From assembly GCA_963575745.1 (NCBI GenBank), contig CAUYUJ010019615.1:207501-271500 (forward strand): a stretch of DNA of 64,000 bases, read 5' to 3'. The translations under genes were made by a program, and so were the position numbers. Within the stretch, counting starts at the first letter, position 1. Each line of letters starts with the position of its first letter. Below are positions 11,501 to 25,000 of the stretch, piece after piece. The notes under the pieces were generated by a model. It saw nothing but the letters and a program-made list of their open reading frames with translations, searched no databases and was not told the DNA's origin. The stretch comes from Prorocentrum cordatum (Eukaryota; Sar; Dinophyceae; Prorocentrales; Prorocentraceae).

Positions 11501-14500
11501 TTAATATGAAAGGACAACGAGTAGTGCCCAATGTGCAAGCCTACGCTTGCGCAGTTTTCAAAGATCATGGTGGTGTCTGTTTGCAGGGTGGCCCCTGGAA
11601 CGCTGGCCACACCTCGAAAGCTTCATGGCCCCATCGCGAGCTCCAGCGAGGGCCCCAGTGAGCAGCTATGTTCACATGGTAGGCCACGCCATGTCCACAC
11701 CCCCCCCACGCAGTTCCTGGCCCCATAGCGAGTTCCTCTCTAGGCCACCACTCTGTTCACATGGCAGCCACGCCACAGTTCCAGCACACACCCCTCGAAC
11801 TCTTCATGACCCCATGGGTGGCTCCACCACCACAGGCCCTGTCAGAGGTCCTGTTCGCATGGAACCCCCAAAACAGGATGTATTCTACAAGCAGCACGCC
11901 ACCCCTTACATGTTGCTTCATGGCCCATAGGGGGACCTGCTGAAGGCCTCAGTAGCTGTTCGCAGGGTGGCACACAATAACAGCACACCACACATATTTC
12001 ATTGCTCCATCGAAAGCTCCATCCATTGAGGGCCCCAGATGCCCCAGAGAGCTCCACCAGAGGCCCCAGTGGTTGCGTTTGCATGGCATCCCAATCGCTT
12101 GTTCCGTGGCCCCATGAGGGGGCCAACCGAAAGCAGTACACACAAGTGTCATATTCGCAAGTATTACTACATGTGGTGACTACTGGACCTTTTACCAATA
12201 TACATACAATTTCGATTGGACATGTATTATGTGTGTATGCGCTGTATTGTATGTATATTATATATACATATATATATATACTAGCATAAGACAGGACAGG
12301 ACAGTGCATATGCACACCAAAGACAACTCAAGCGCAGGAACTGCCTGCAGGGACCACACGCACCACAGCAAGGCACGTTGCACAAAGCATGCACCAACAC
12401 TGTCGCACCATAGCATAGAACACGTTAGTAGTCACATCATGGTATATCCAGCATGTTTGTGCGCACACGTGAGCGAATGATGTTGACGATGATGCTGGTG
12501 ATGAGTTTGTGACTGTGTGCGGGTGAGTGCGAGGAGAAGAGGGGGTGCGATCTCCTGCGCAGGGGTGTGCATAGAAAACAAGAACCACCCCACGTTTGAT
12601 GTGGAGGAAAACGATGATGCGACTAATGAATTTGGCCTCTTGAGGCTCTCTTGGGAGGCCCATTGAAGGCCTCTCGGGCGTCTTGGAATGCGTGATCTCG
12701 GGCGCCTTGGATGCACCTTGGGCGTATTGGGGTGATCTTTGGGCGTCATGGGGCCCTCTTGGGCTGTCTTGGAGGCCTCTTGGGATCTTCTGGGCCTGCC
12801 TGAGGCCCTTCTTGAGTCCGAGAAAGCCATGTGGGGAGCAGCCCCAGAGTTCAGGGGAACGCGACACAGTCCAAGAGATTTCGTCAGAGAGGCGGTTTTG
12901 TAATTTGGGCTCTGGTCCCCTCAGGACTGAGGACTGAGGATCAGGGGGTTGGGCAATAGACTTGAGGACACGCCCACAACGTCCTCCTCCTCAATGTCCT
13001 TTCTGGGATGATCCCCTCCTCAATTGTCTCCCCCTCTTCCCTCCATCATTGCTCCTCCCCTGTCTCTGCCTCTCCCCCCATCGCTCCCTTCTTCTATTGC
13101 CTGTGTGCCCATCTGCCTCTAACCACCCAGACCACCTTAGGCCAGCAGCTGCATGGGGGGGGGGGAGGTGGAGGAGGATGAGGGAGGGGGGCAAGCATGA
13201 GCAGGAGCAGGACCAGATGCAGCAGCAATAGTAGGAACAACAACAGTAGTAACAGCAGGAGCAGCAGCAGCAGCAGCAGCAGTGGCGAAGTGGGACCAGG
13301 ACAAGGACGGAGGAGGGAGTAGGGGAGGAGGAGGAGGAGCGGCAGCAGCAGCAGCAGGACAAGAAAGTGCATGCTGCACGAATTCCCCTCATAATCACCC
13401 CCTCCCTCATGGTCTGTGTCCCTGGATCGGCTGGGTTTGTGGGTCCAGTTTCCACCCCTATCTGACCACGTCTGACGCCTGGAGCTGCAGCGTCTTCTGA
13501 ACATCAGTCATCATCGATGTAAAGTCCCTGGTGTCCTGGTCCTTTTTTGTGAACGCTGAGATTACCACATTGGAGTTCCAGAGGTGCTCTACTGCCTTCA
13601 CGCTGTCCTTGTGGACATCCAGCTTCCACATGTTTTTCTTATGGGCAATCGCAGCAGAATGATTGGTCATCTTTGTTTGGAACACCAAAATCGCAGCTCT
13701 GTCGTACTTGAGCTGGTTCAGGGCCAACTCAAACTGGCTCTTCTCCAGCTGGGTCTTCTCCACTTCGATGGTCTTAAGGCCAGACCCGACTCCCCCCCCG
13801 TTCCTACCACAGTGCGAGTCCATCAGTTCTGCAATGACCCCGATGTCTCGAATGTTGAATTTATCGGACTTCTCAGCCAGGGCAACCTTGGAGGCAGCGC
13901 AGGCAAAAGTCAATGTACCATATGTGAGCACGTTTATACCGTGTCTCCAAATCCCAGGGCCCCCAGGTTTTACAGTGCCTCAAGGCCCCAGGCTTGTTTT
14001 AGTGGTTGGCTTCTATGCAGCATCCCCTAATCGCCAGTAGACCCCAGGCTGTTAAATCCCCACAGCCCTGTGGGTGTACGTGGTGTATTGAGCTTCCTCT
14101 TCCAAACTCCTTCACCCCCTCCCAGGTTGTTGTTTACCCCTCCCCCCATACCCCCTCCCCTGGATCTGGACAGGGGTGGCCCAAGCGATCAGAGTGTCCA
14201 AGATGGCACAAGACGGCTCCAAGAGCGTTCCAGAGAGCCCATCATGAACTCCAAGATGGCTCAAGGTAGCTTCAGATTCCTTACGATTGCCCTGAAGACG
14301 CTCCATGAAGCCCCAAGAGCACCCCAAGACAGCTCCAAGAGGCCAAAGAGCTTACCACTGAAGCCTCCAAGAAGCCAACAACATCATTGGAACACCAACA
14401 AGAAGCAGCACAGTATTATTGCCTTCTCGCCCCTTCGCATCCTCAAATGGCCTCGCGGGGGCCTCTTGGGGGCCTCTTAAGGGCCTCCTAAGGGCCTCTT

Positions 14501-16237
14501 GGGGGCCACCTTGGGGTCATCTGGGGGCCTCTTGTGGCCCCTTGGGCACCCACTGACAGAAACAAACAAATCCTGGGCACCTCTTGGGGGCACCTTGGAG
14601 GATACCGATCAAGGAAGAGGGGGGGGGGCCCTAAATTCGTGCCCCCCCCCCCCCCAATTCAGGAGCCCAGCACATCGAATCTTGGGTCGCCCTTGGAGCA
14701 CTGTTGGCTGTTCCGAGGGCCATATTGGGCAGGGCTCTCTCGGGCCCCTCTTGGGGCCCTCTTGGGCCATCTTGGAGCCATCTTGAGGCCTTGGATGCGC
14801 CCCAAGAAGACCCCAAGCAGCCCCACCAAGGGGCCCTCTGAGGTACCCAAGATGCCCAAGAGCCTCCATGGACCACCAAGAGACCCCCAAGACGCCCCCA
14901 AGAGGCTTCCAAAAAGCTTCAAAGAGACATCTGAGAGTTGTCCAAGATGCTTCTGGCTATTATGCTGGTCCTCGTCCTCCTTCTCCTCCTCCACCTCCTC
15001 GTATTCATCCTCCTCCTCAGCATTATTCTCCTCCCTCCTGCTCCTCCTCCTCCTCCTCCTCCTCCTCCTCCTCCTGCTCCTCCGCCTCCCCCCCTCCTAT
15101 TCATCATCACTCTCCCCACTTCCTCATCCATCCATCCAGCCTCCTGATTCTCCTCATCCCTCCTTCGCTCAGTTCAGATGTCCCCATCTTTGCTCCCAGG
15201 CTTCCCTGGTCACCTCAACTCACCTGGGCGTCGTTTTTGGATGGGCTGGCACGGATATGCGAAGCGTCAACATTTTTTTTTTTTTTTTTTTGCAATCAGC
15301 TATTTACCTCCAGCTGCATCATGACGTGAGGATCCCCATCCACGAAGGGCTTGATCCAGCGCTCTTGCAACGCATCATCAGGGATCGGCATGGTGGCCTG
15401 GACCTCCCTCCCGATGGCGAGCACCGTCGCAGCTGCAACCGCTTTCTCCTCCATCTCAGCGCGCGGCATGGTCCTCCGCATAGCCTCCGGGACTGAGAGT
15501 GCCTGGGAAGAGATCTAGGTAGTAAGTTAATTTATGAGTTGCGTTAGGAGGAGGAACATATAATACTTGCACTATCAGACAGCACCAGACCTGCATTGCT
15601 TACAGAAACCCTCATGGCCCAACAGACCTCCTCCTTGCCATCAGAGACATACATGCATGCTTTCAGGAAGACATCTACTGTTATTATTGATAAGATGGCA
15701 GGCCCACCATTTCTGTAGGGAGTGATTGGAGGACGCCATATGAGGGAGGGCCCCTTGCCCCCTGGGTCTGGGTAGGAGGGGCCAAGAGGGTCTAGAGCAT
15801 CATGCAAGACGGCCCAGCATGGTTCCAGGGGCTCTATTATTACTACTATCTAGATGGTCAAAGACAGCCTCCAAGATGGTTTCAGATTGCGTGGTGAGAT
15901 GGGACAAGATGGCTTCAAACAGGCTCTAGGAAGACACCTCAAGACCACTCCCAGATTTGTCTTAGTGGCTTCAGATACCCACATGTCAGCGCCAGCTATG
16001 CTGAAGACCCCCAGGACCCCAGAGAGACCCTCTGACTCCTGCCCCGGCACGACCTGCTTTCTCCTACACTGACGAGACACGAGCGCTTTTGGCTCAAAGC
16101 GATTTGCGCTCAGGCGCCAAAGTGCCCACCAGGAGGAGGAGGAGGGAGGAGGAGGAGGAGGGAGGAGGAAGAGGAGGAGGGAGGAGGAGGAGGAGGAGGA
16201 GGAGGAGGAGAAGGACAAGGAGGAGAAGGAGGAAGGA

Positions 16238-16268
<31 letters not shown>

Positions 16269-19200
16269 AGGAGGGAGGAGGAAAGGACGAGGAGGAGAGG
16301 AGGAAGAGGAGGGAGGAGAGGAGGAGGAGGAGGAGGAGGAGGACCCCTCCCCCCCCCCTCCTCCTCCTGGAGGACAGGGACCGACAAGGCTTTCACCTCT
16401 CACGCCCTCAGGGATCGCACGTGGCACCACGGCTTCTCACCCCATGCCCAACAGGCTGGGCCTGCTCCCCTGCGCCCCCTGCCTAGGTCCTCAGTCCCCT
16501 CCTGCTCCCCCTCCTGCTCCCCTCCTGCTCCCCTCCTCCTCCTCCTCCTCCTCTCCTCCCTCCTCCTCCTTCCTCCTCCTCCTCCTCCTCTTCTCCTCCT
16601 TGTCCTTGTCCTCGTCCCCCTCCTCTTTCTCCTCCTCCTCCCTCCCTCCTCCTCGTCCTCCCGTTCCTCCCCCTCCCTCCTCCTCCTCCTCCTCTCTTCT
16701 CCTCATCCTCACCCCCTCCTCCTCCTACTCCACCTCCTCCTCATCATCATCCTCCCCCTCCTCCTCCTCCTCCTCCTCATCCTCCTCCTCATCCTTCTCC
16801 TGCTCCTCCTCCTCCTCCTTCTCCTCCCCCACATCACAGTGGGGCCCTTATCACAGTTGCACAGCGGGTCAGCCAGATGCAGAACTGGGGACCAGATCGG
16901 AAGCGAGTGGGCCCAGCATTTTGTTGCCTTCCCCTCTTCATTGAGTAGTAGTGGTGAAGTGGGCAGGGTAAGAGATGGGGAGATGGGGAGGAGGTGGGCG
17001 GAGCAGGTCCTCCTCAGAGCTGGCAGGGCAGGGTCGCCTTGCCAGCAGCATAAGGAGAGCTTGCAACCAATCTTGTTTTACCTCCTGAGCTCCTCATTCT
17101 CCGCCCTCAACCCTCATCTGTCTGTCTCCCCCCATCGAAGCACAACGACAGCTAGCTGGCTCGCTCATTGTTCCTACACTCCCCTGGTCGCTCATCACCT
17201 GGGCATCGTTTCAGGACAGGTTGGCAGGGATACGCGAAGCGTCATCAGCTTGTGTTGGGGTTTAGGTTGTTTGCTCTCATAGGCTCATGGCTTCTTGTTG
17301 ACTTGTTGGGTTTCCCCCCCTGGATGCCTGATGGCTGATGTGCTGCACCATCAGGGCCATGGAGGCCCGGGTGATCTTGGTGCGCTCGTTCCACGCCTTG
17401 CTGGCGCCACGGGGGGCAAAGCCAGGGTAGATCTTCTTGTTGGCCAGGGCTTGGTCACTCCAGGGGCTCCTCTCCCAACCAATCTTGGAAACGAGGTCCA
17501 TAATGGCATGGTAGGCAGCAGGGGGCATCAGCTCCATGATGTTCTTGATTGATTGCGCTTTCTCGCCAACGATCTGGGAGCTCCGGGAGGCCTGGGCATT
17601 CCAGGTCCGAATCACCCCACCAGAGTCGCTCTCCCCACATTTGACAAGGGCCATCAGGGAATGCACCCAGGTCATGGCGTTGGGGGGCTTCCGGATCGAC
17701 CCCCTGATGCTCTCCTTGAAATTGTAGAACACCTCCTCTTTCGCCCTGCTGAATTGGAAGGCGTTGCATGACACGCTCTTCAGGGTAGCGTAGAGCGTGG
17801 GCTGCGACTGTGGGGGAAGTGAAGAAGTATTGGCATTGTTTCGGGGCCCTCAGGAGGAGGAGGAGGAGGGGGGGGAGGAGAAGGAGGAGGAGGAGGAGGA
17901 GGCTCCAGGAGAGGGAGGCCCTCAGGAGGAGGAGGAGGAGGAGGAGGAGGGCGAGGCCTTCAGGAGAAGGAGGAGGCCCTCCTTGCCTTGCCAATAAGGG
18001 GAGGCCCTAAAGAAAAGGAGGAGGAAGTAGGAGGAGGGGCCATCTGCCAGGTTACCACGCCACATGCATCGACGACCACAATACCCACTGTAGGCTGGGC
18101 AAGGGGCAAGGGCACAAGTGGGAGCAATGCAATCAGGGGGGCATGATTGTCAGGAAACGGTTGGCCCCTTCTGTTGGCACGTGGCCTCCAGGAGCTTCTC
18201 AGCTTGGACCCCGTCCTCTATCAGCAAGGACACCAAAGCCAATGCTGTGAGAACCCTGGCCTGGCCCTTCACGTACATCACGCTCTGCACTTTCAGGGGA
18301 AATTCCACGCCAGGAGTGGGCCAACTCGGCTCGAAGCTGCCGATGAAGTCGTTGCTCAGGCAGTCCCTGCTGACCTTGATGGGGTCCCCGATGGTCCGGA
18401 AGCCATCTGTGAGATACTGGTCCACCAGCTCCATCGTCAGGGCCTCCCCCGGGGGGGCCTTCTTGGAGGCCAAGTCATGGAACGAGAAATAGGACAGATG
18501 AAGATTGAAGGTGTCGACTGGCATCGCGCCACCAAGGTGGTATGTAGTGTCTTGTGACATAGGCAAAAGCTTCATGATTGCATTTGCGAAGTCAACGCGC
18601 TCACGCTTCCCAGGGTACATCTTCTGCAAGTAGTTCCGTGGCCCCCCGTGCGTGGTGCACAATGTCTGCATGGCGTTCATGATGGAATCCTTCGTTGCCT
18701 CCTCCAAGGGTGGCGAAGGAGGGTTGAGCAGCCCCGTTCCCACCCTGCCCCCTTTGAACCCCAGGATCCAAACCGAACATGATTGTTCTACTATGCATAT
18801 ACACAGGATACACACTACAACACTACAAGTGTGTATATATACACACCTTACTATAATATTATGTGTGCACACATACGGCCCTGCCTCATGTGCATATGTA
18901 CACATATTCATACAAGTATTATTATACTCCACGCATGATTACATTCGTATGATTATGCGTGCGCATGCTAATGCGTGTTTATGATATGTTATGTATATGT
19001 GTATATATATACCGCCACTTGTTGGTGACAGACGCTTCGGTTATCCCCAATGTCCTGAGCCAGAGCCGCTGTGCCAGGGGCATCACGAACAATAAGGCCC
19101 CAGTCGTCGTCAGCTGTGAGTTGCGTGTTCGCTGTGGCCGGAGCTGCGCCATCACCCTCAGGGGGCCCAAAGAGGCATGTCCCCCCCCCCCTGTCCTGGA

Positions 19201-21972
19201 CACCCTATCTATCCAGAAGTGGCAGCACTGGCAGGGGTGACCTCAGATAATGAATAATAATGCAGGAATATTGTTGGGTGCCCAGGAATTAAGGCCCAGG
19301 AGGGCATGTCGAAGCAGAAGAGGGAGCAGGGGGAGAAGGAGGAAGAGGAGGAGGAGGAGGGTGAAAAACGCGTGGGGGGGGGGGAGGGGTGGAGGAATAA
19401 AAGGGGGAGCAGGGAGAGGCCCTGAATCAGCCCATGATTTTGCAGAGGTAAGGGTCTCAGTGAGAATGCCAGGATCCAGGCGCCAGTTCTTCTTGTTGTG
19501 CTCCCAGACATGGGTTCCCTGGGGGGTCACCAGGCAGGAGGGAGGGAGGGGGGGGGGGGAGGAGAAGGGGAAGGAGGGGAACAGGGAGGAGTGAAGTGGA
19601 GGAAGTGGAGAAGAAGGTGGAGGAGAAGCATCAGCAGCAGCAGCTAGCTGGAGGACAACTCCTATTTGCTTGTTGTGGTTATTGGTGCCTGGGAATCGAC
19701 GTCCATGACATGCGCAGCAGCCGCATCCCCCGGCACCACAGCAGGCGAAGCCCCCTCTGCCTCAGCCAGTCGATCCTCCAGGAGCATCGCGCCACGTGCC
19801 CAAGTGGTGGCGCACAGCAAGGAGCGTGACAGCAACAAGATTACAGGGCAGCCACTGCCTTGATGCAAAACCAGGCTGAGCACACACACACGCACACACA
19901 CAGATCAATATAAGTGTATACCTATATATACATATATGGTAATAATAATATATATTTATATGTGTATATAGCATCGCATGTATGATGATGGGTTGGTTTG
20001 TATCAAAGTGCATCTTGCACATTTTATCGGCCAGTCCTGGTCTCCAAACAAAGCAGGGACGACGCAGAAGATCCAGGGCATTGGGGCCAGTAAGAAGAAT
20101 GGGCCATGGGCCAAATTCAAAGGGGCAGGAAAGGGGGGCAGGCCAACACAGGGGGGGACAGGGCCAGCGGTTATGCGAGGGGATAAGGCCATTGATGAAA
20201 CACAAGGAAGGACCACCTGAGGCCAAATACAAGGCCAACCAAGTACCACCAGGTGGCTGGCTGACAGGATCACATGATGACCTCGCCCTGGAGCCCATCG
20301 ACCCAGAAGATGATGCCATTGCCCCCATCACCATTCCAGACCCCAGACACATCATCCACCCAGAATATGCGATATCACTAGCAGGTCTTCTCGTCCACTA
20401 TTGGCCCCATCACCCCAAACCATCGCCCCATCCATCATACTGGGCAATCAAGACAATCAGAGCATGAATGGCCAACGCAGCACATCTGGGGCTCAATAAG
20501 AAAAAGCTGTCACGAGAGATCTCAACTACACGATTCGTGTATCAGAGATCTCTCGCAGACGCCCGACTGCGAGAGATTTTATGCTCAAGCACAGGACCAC
20601 GACAGAACTCAACTACACGATTTGCGTCATCGAGATCACTCGTGGTCCAGTGAAACCAACGGATATCTCTCGCAGACGTGCGATTGCGAGAGATCTCGTA
20701 TACACGATTTGCGTTGTCGAGATCTGTCGTGGCCAGCTCCGAAGCTACTTCTGGAGGCCATCAGAATCGCTGGGATCTCTCGCAGACGGACGACTGGGAG
20801 AGATCTCCCGGGCCTTGCCGGCACCCATGTCCTCACTGAATGGATGTCATTGGCAGCATCGTTGGTCAGGATCTCTTGCAGACGGACGAATGGGAGAGAT
20901 GTCCCGGGCTTTGCCGGCAGCGGTGCGGGGCATGGAGGGCGAGGAGGAGGAGGAGGAGGAGGAGGAGGGAGGAGGAGGGATAGGGGGAGGAGGGGGAGGA
21001 GAGGGAGGAGGGGAGGTAGGATTCTGTGCTCCATGGGCTGCTGTAGATCTCTCGCAGACGGACGTCTGGGAGAGATCTCCCGGGCCCATGGGCTGGAGAT
21101 CTATCGTGGACGGGCGTCTGGGAGAGATCTCCCGGCCCACGGCCTCGAGATCTATCGTGGACGGGCGTCTGGGAGAGATCTCCCGGCCCACGGCCTCGAG
21201 ATCTATCGTGGATAGGGGTGTGTTCCCTTCCTCTTCCCCCTCCTTCCTCTTCCGCCCTCTCCTCCTCCTCCTCCTCCTCCTCCTCCCCTCCTCCTCCTCC
21301 TCCTCCTCCTCCTCCCTCCTCCTCCTCCTCCTCCTCCCCTCGCCAGCCCCTCCGCCTCCTCCTCCTAGTCCGCAACCCCCACCCCTCTACCTCCTCTGTA
21401 CCCCCCTCCCCCATCCTCACCACCACATCTCCATCCTCATCATCCTCCCCCTCCTCCTCCTCCGCCCCTCCCCCTCCTCCTCTCCTCCTCCTCCTCCGCC
21501 TCCTCATCCTCCTACTCCTACCTACTCCTGCTCCTTCTACTCCTGCCTCCTCCTCCTCCTCCCCCTCCTCCTCCTCTGTCTCCTCATCTTCATCCTCCTC
21601 CTCCTGCTCCTCCCCCTCATCCTCCTCCCATCCTCCCCCTCATCCCCACCCCCACCCCTGCCCCTCATTCTATCTGTCTCCACATCTTTCTTTCTCATTG
21701 GCATCCCTTATCCACCACCATGATTGCCCTCCTCCTCCTCCTCCTCCTCCTCCTCCTCCTCCTCCGCCTCCTCATCATCATCATCCTCCTCCTCCATCCT
21801 CATCCTCTCCTCATTCTTCATCCTCATTATTCCCCCTCCCCCCCCCTCATCCTCCTCCTCCCCCTCCTGTTCCTGCAGGGGGCAGGAGGACTTGTATCAT
21901 TAGGAGGAGGACAGGGAGGTTCCCAATCTGGCAGACAGGTATATGACTCCTCCTCTCTTTTTTTTTTTTGTT

Positions 21973-22024
<52 letters not shown>

Positions 22025-25000
22025 TCCAGGTTTCTGCTTACTGCGCCCAACTCCCAGCAGTTGACAGGCCCCAGAGAGAGGGGGGGGATGGCCAGGTGAC
22101 CACCACGCTATATGGCGTCAACAACTGCTGCTACACATATTAGGCTGGGCAGGGGAGGGCATGGGGCCAGGAGCAGGGGGACGATGGGTAGGGGGGTCAG
22201 GGGAGGGGGGAGAGATGAGGGACAGAAGGCATGGGCTGGAGAAGGAGCAGGGAGGATGGGGAACAGGAGAAGGATGAGTTGGAGGAATAGGAGGTGGGGG
22301 AGGAGGAGGGCCAGGGCGAGGAGCAAGATGATGAGGAGTGGGGTAGGATGTAGGATACAGGAGGAGGAAGAAGGGAAGGTGAGGGAGAGAGGAGGAGGAG
22401 GAGGGAGGGAGGGGGAGGGACAGGGATGGAGGGAGGGGAAGCGCCAGCCAAGTTGGGTGCAGCAAGCAGCCCAGAAATCAATGTTGAGAACTGCTATGCG
22501 ATCACAAACCCTCATCCTTACTACACTTAGAAGCTACGCCACGAAGCTCATTCAGGTGCTGCTGGAAGCACTTGCAAAATGCTGTACAGAGCTGAGGTGG
22601 GTATCTCTGTGCCCACTTGGTCCTCTTCGTTCCCCCTTCACTGCCCTGGATCATCACGTGCTCATGCTGGCCCTGGCACAGGGCATTGTTGAACGTCTGA
22701 TGAATTGCTGGAATGTTGCTGAGAAGCTTGGTGCGCTTCTGCATCGGGGTTTTCGTCACCTTAGACGTCAGCCCGAAAAGGCATTGGTCGAACGTGCTAA
22801 TCTTGGCAGATGGGCACTTCAGGAGGATCCTCGCGATGCAGTCCCGTGCCTCAGATGGGTTTGGTAACAGGGGGGCAATCAAACAAGGGGGTGGGGCAGA
22901 AGCTGAGGGCAGCACGAAATGGTACCCTCAACCAGCCCTCCAGGGCTTGAAAGGTGCACAAAGAGGAGATGCATTGTGTTTCGCCTCCTCTGCCCCACCC
23001 CCATGTCTTTTATGTACGAGTGCCCCCTGTTGCCATGCCCAATTGCCCATGACTTCGCACCCGCTGGGTGTTCAAATACAAAGTAGTTGCCAGTCTGGAT
23101 CTGGTGGTCCATGATCCAGGAGGCGAGGTCCAGCAATGCGATGCCCTCTTTGAGCTTGTCATGCCTTGAGTCACGCTTCATCCTGTTCCAATTACTCTCC
23201 ATGATCACTGAGAACATGGTGCACGGAGGGGAAACGACTGCTATTCTGGGCTGCCGGGCCCGGAACTCGTTGAAACAGTTGATTTGGACGTTCGGCTTGC
23301 TAAGGTCCCACCCATTCAGTATGTCCATTGATCTCACCAAGCGGAGGCCCACAGTGGCACAGGGCTGCGCCAGCCGAGGGACTGAGAAGACCTCTATCAC
23401 ATCGTCCCTAACAGTTGGTTCCTCGACCTTAGTCGCGTAGATCTTCTCCTTGAGCGTTTGTGGCATCTCTGGTTCACCAATCAGTAAGTCCATATCCTGT
23501 TGGTATTCTGAATATTTAATAATAATGTTATTGCCCTTCTGGCCTTTCTTCTTGCCCTTCTGGGTGCTCTTCGTCTGCTCTTCTTGCTTGTTGGCCTTCG
23601 CAGAAGGTCGTTTCTTGACAGTCGCCGTTCTCATGGGAGCAGCAGCAGGCTTCTTGTTGCCAGACATGCAGGTGCTGCTCTCCTGGATTGTTGTGTCCAT
23701 AAGATCCAAACCAGAGTCAGAGCGTGGCAATGATATCTCCATTCCATCGTCATCTGATGGGAGCTCGAGAGCCATATTATGCTTCACATAGAAGATGTTG
23801 TAGTTAGTTGTAGTTTCTGTATTGCTGAGAGGTCGTATCGCAAGAGCTGCTGCAGCCAAAATTGAAATGACGATGCACAACAAACAAGTAGGGGGGGAAG
23901 CAGCAGAGGGAGGGAGCTCAGGGAGCAGAGAGAGGAACACATCGAAGGAGGGAGCGAGCAGGGGGAGCAAGGGAGGGAGCAGGAATGAGTTGCATCCCCC
24001 CAGTCTTCCAGCGTGCATTGGAGCAAGGGACATCATGGAGACCTTCTTGCTTGCTCTGATGTCTGCTGTCTGTCAGTATGTATGCTATCTCCTGCGTCTC
24101 CCCCTCTCCCCCTCCCCCTCTTACTCTGCAACGCAGCCGGAGGCTACTACCCATCTGCTGCCCTACAACATTGAGAACACCATTATTATTATTATCATTT
24201 TTATTCAATGAGAGGGGCTGCTGCCATTCCACCGCCATGCCCCCAGAGAGCCCTCCTCCTACGCTATGTCCTCCTCCCCCTCCTCCTCCTCCCTCTCTTG
24301 TCTTCCTCCTCCTCCTCCTCTTCCATCTGCTCCTCCTGCCTGGCCCCTGGGGTAGTGCCTAGAGGGCCCATGCACAATCGCATGAATGCAGTTCCAAGCA
24401 CAGGCGTCTCTCACCACCCTCTGGTATTGGCATACCAGGAGTGAGCAAAAACCATTCTGGTATGGACAATGAACCTTCTGATGACATCCAATTGGGATGA
24501 TGCCACTTGGACCGGCCCTGGGCTGACACGGAGGTTCATGTTGTTGTCTGGTGTTCTCTACAGGCTTGCCACTCTTCTTGCAATCGCATAGCCTAACAAC
24601 ACCAACCAGGCAAAACAACGCAGTGCACTCATTATCTGCAATGCCAGATTTCCCAGCGAGGTCCCCTTCAAATGCCGCGTGTGTTTTCAATCTCAGACAT
24701 CGGAGGCATGATGCCCCAGCAAACAGGGGCAGTGCTTCAGGGGGTGACCACGTGCCCATGAACAACCACGAAGCAACTCACCAACCCCCTCTGTATGGAG
24801 TGGTGGTATCCTGAGCAGAGTGGTGTACACAAAAGATGCCCAGGAGGGTTCCACCTTCCTGACAATGATACGCACAAGGAATCTGAGCGAGATGTCCAGC
24901 CAGGATGGTCCCAGCCTTCTTGGCGCATGGACAAACGCGAAGCACAGCAGCCAGCAGACTGCTAGAAGAAGAAGAAATTAACTGGAAGCAATCGCAGGGC

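Noticed and set aside
19982-20467. Plus-strand ORF with natural-looking Asp/Pro/Ile-rich end
   Set aside because: Opposite to the surrounding gene, no start or family, and the minus strand is open too; left unassigned.
24259-24765. Cys-rich minus-strand ORF (168 codons)
   Set aside because: Composition is suggestive but most of it has no splice-compatible boundaries; only a short part (about 24380-24480) could be an optional exon of gene B.
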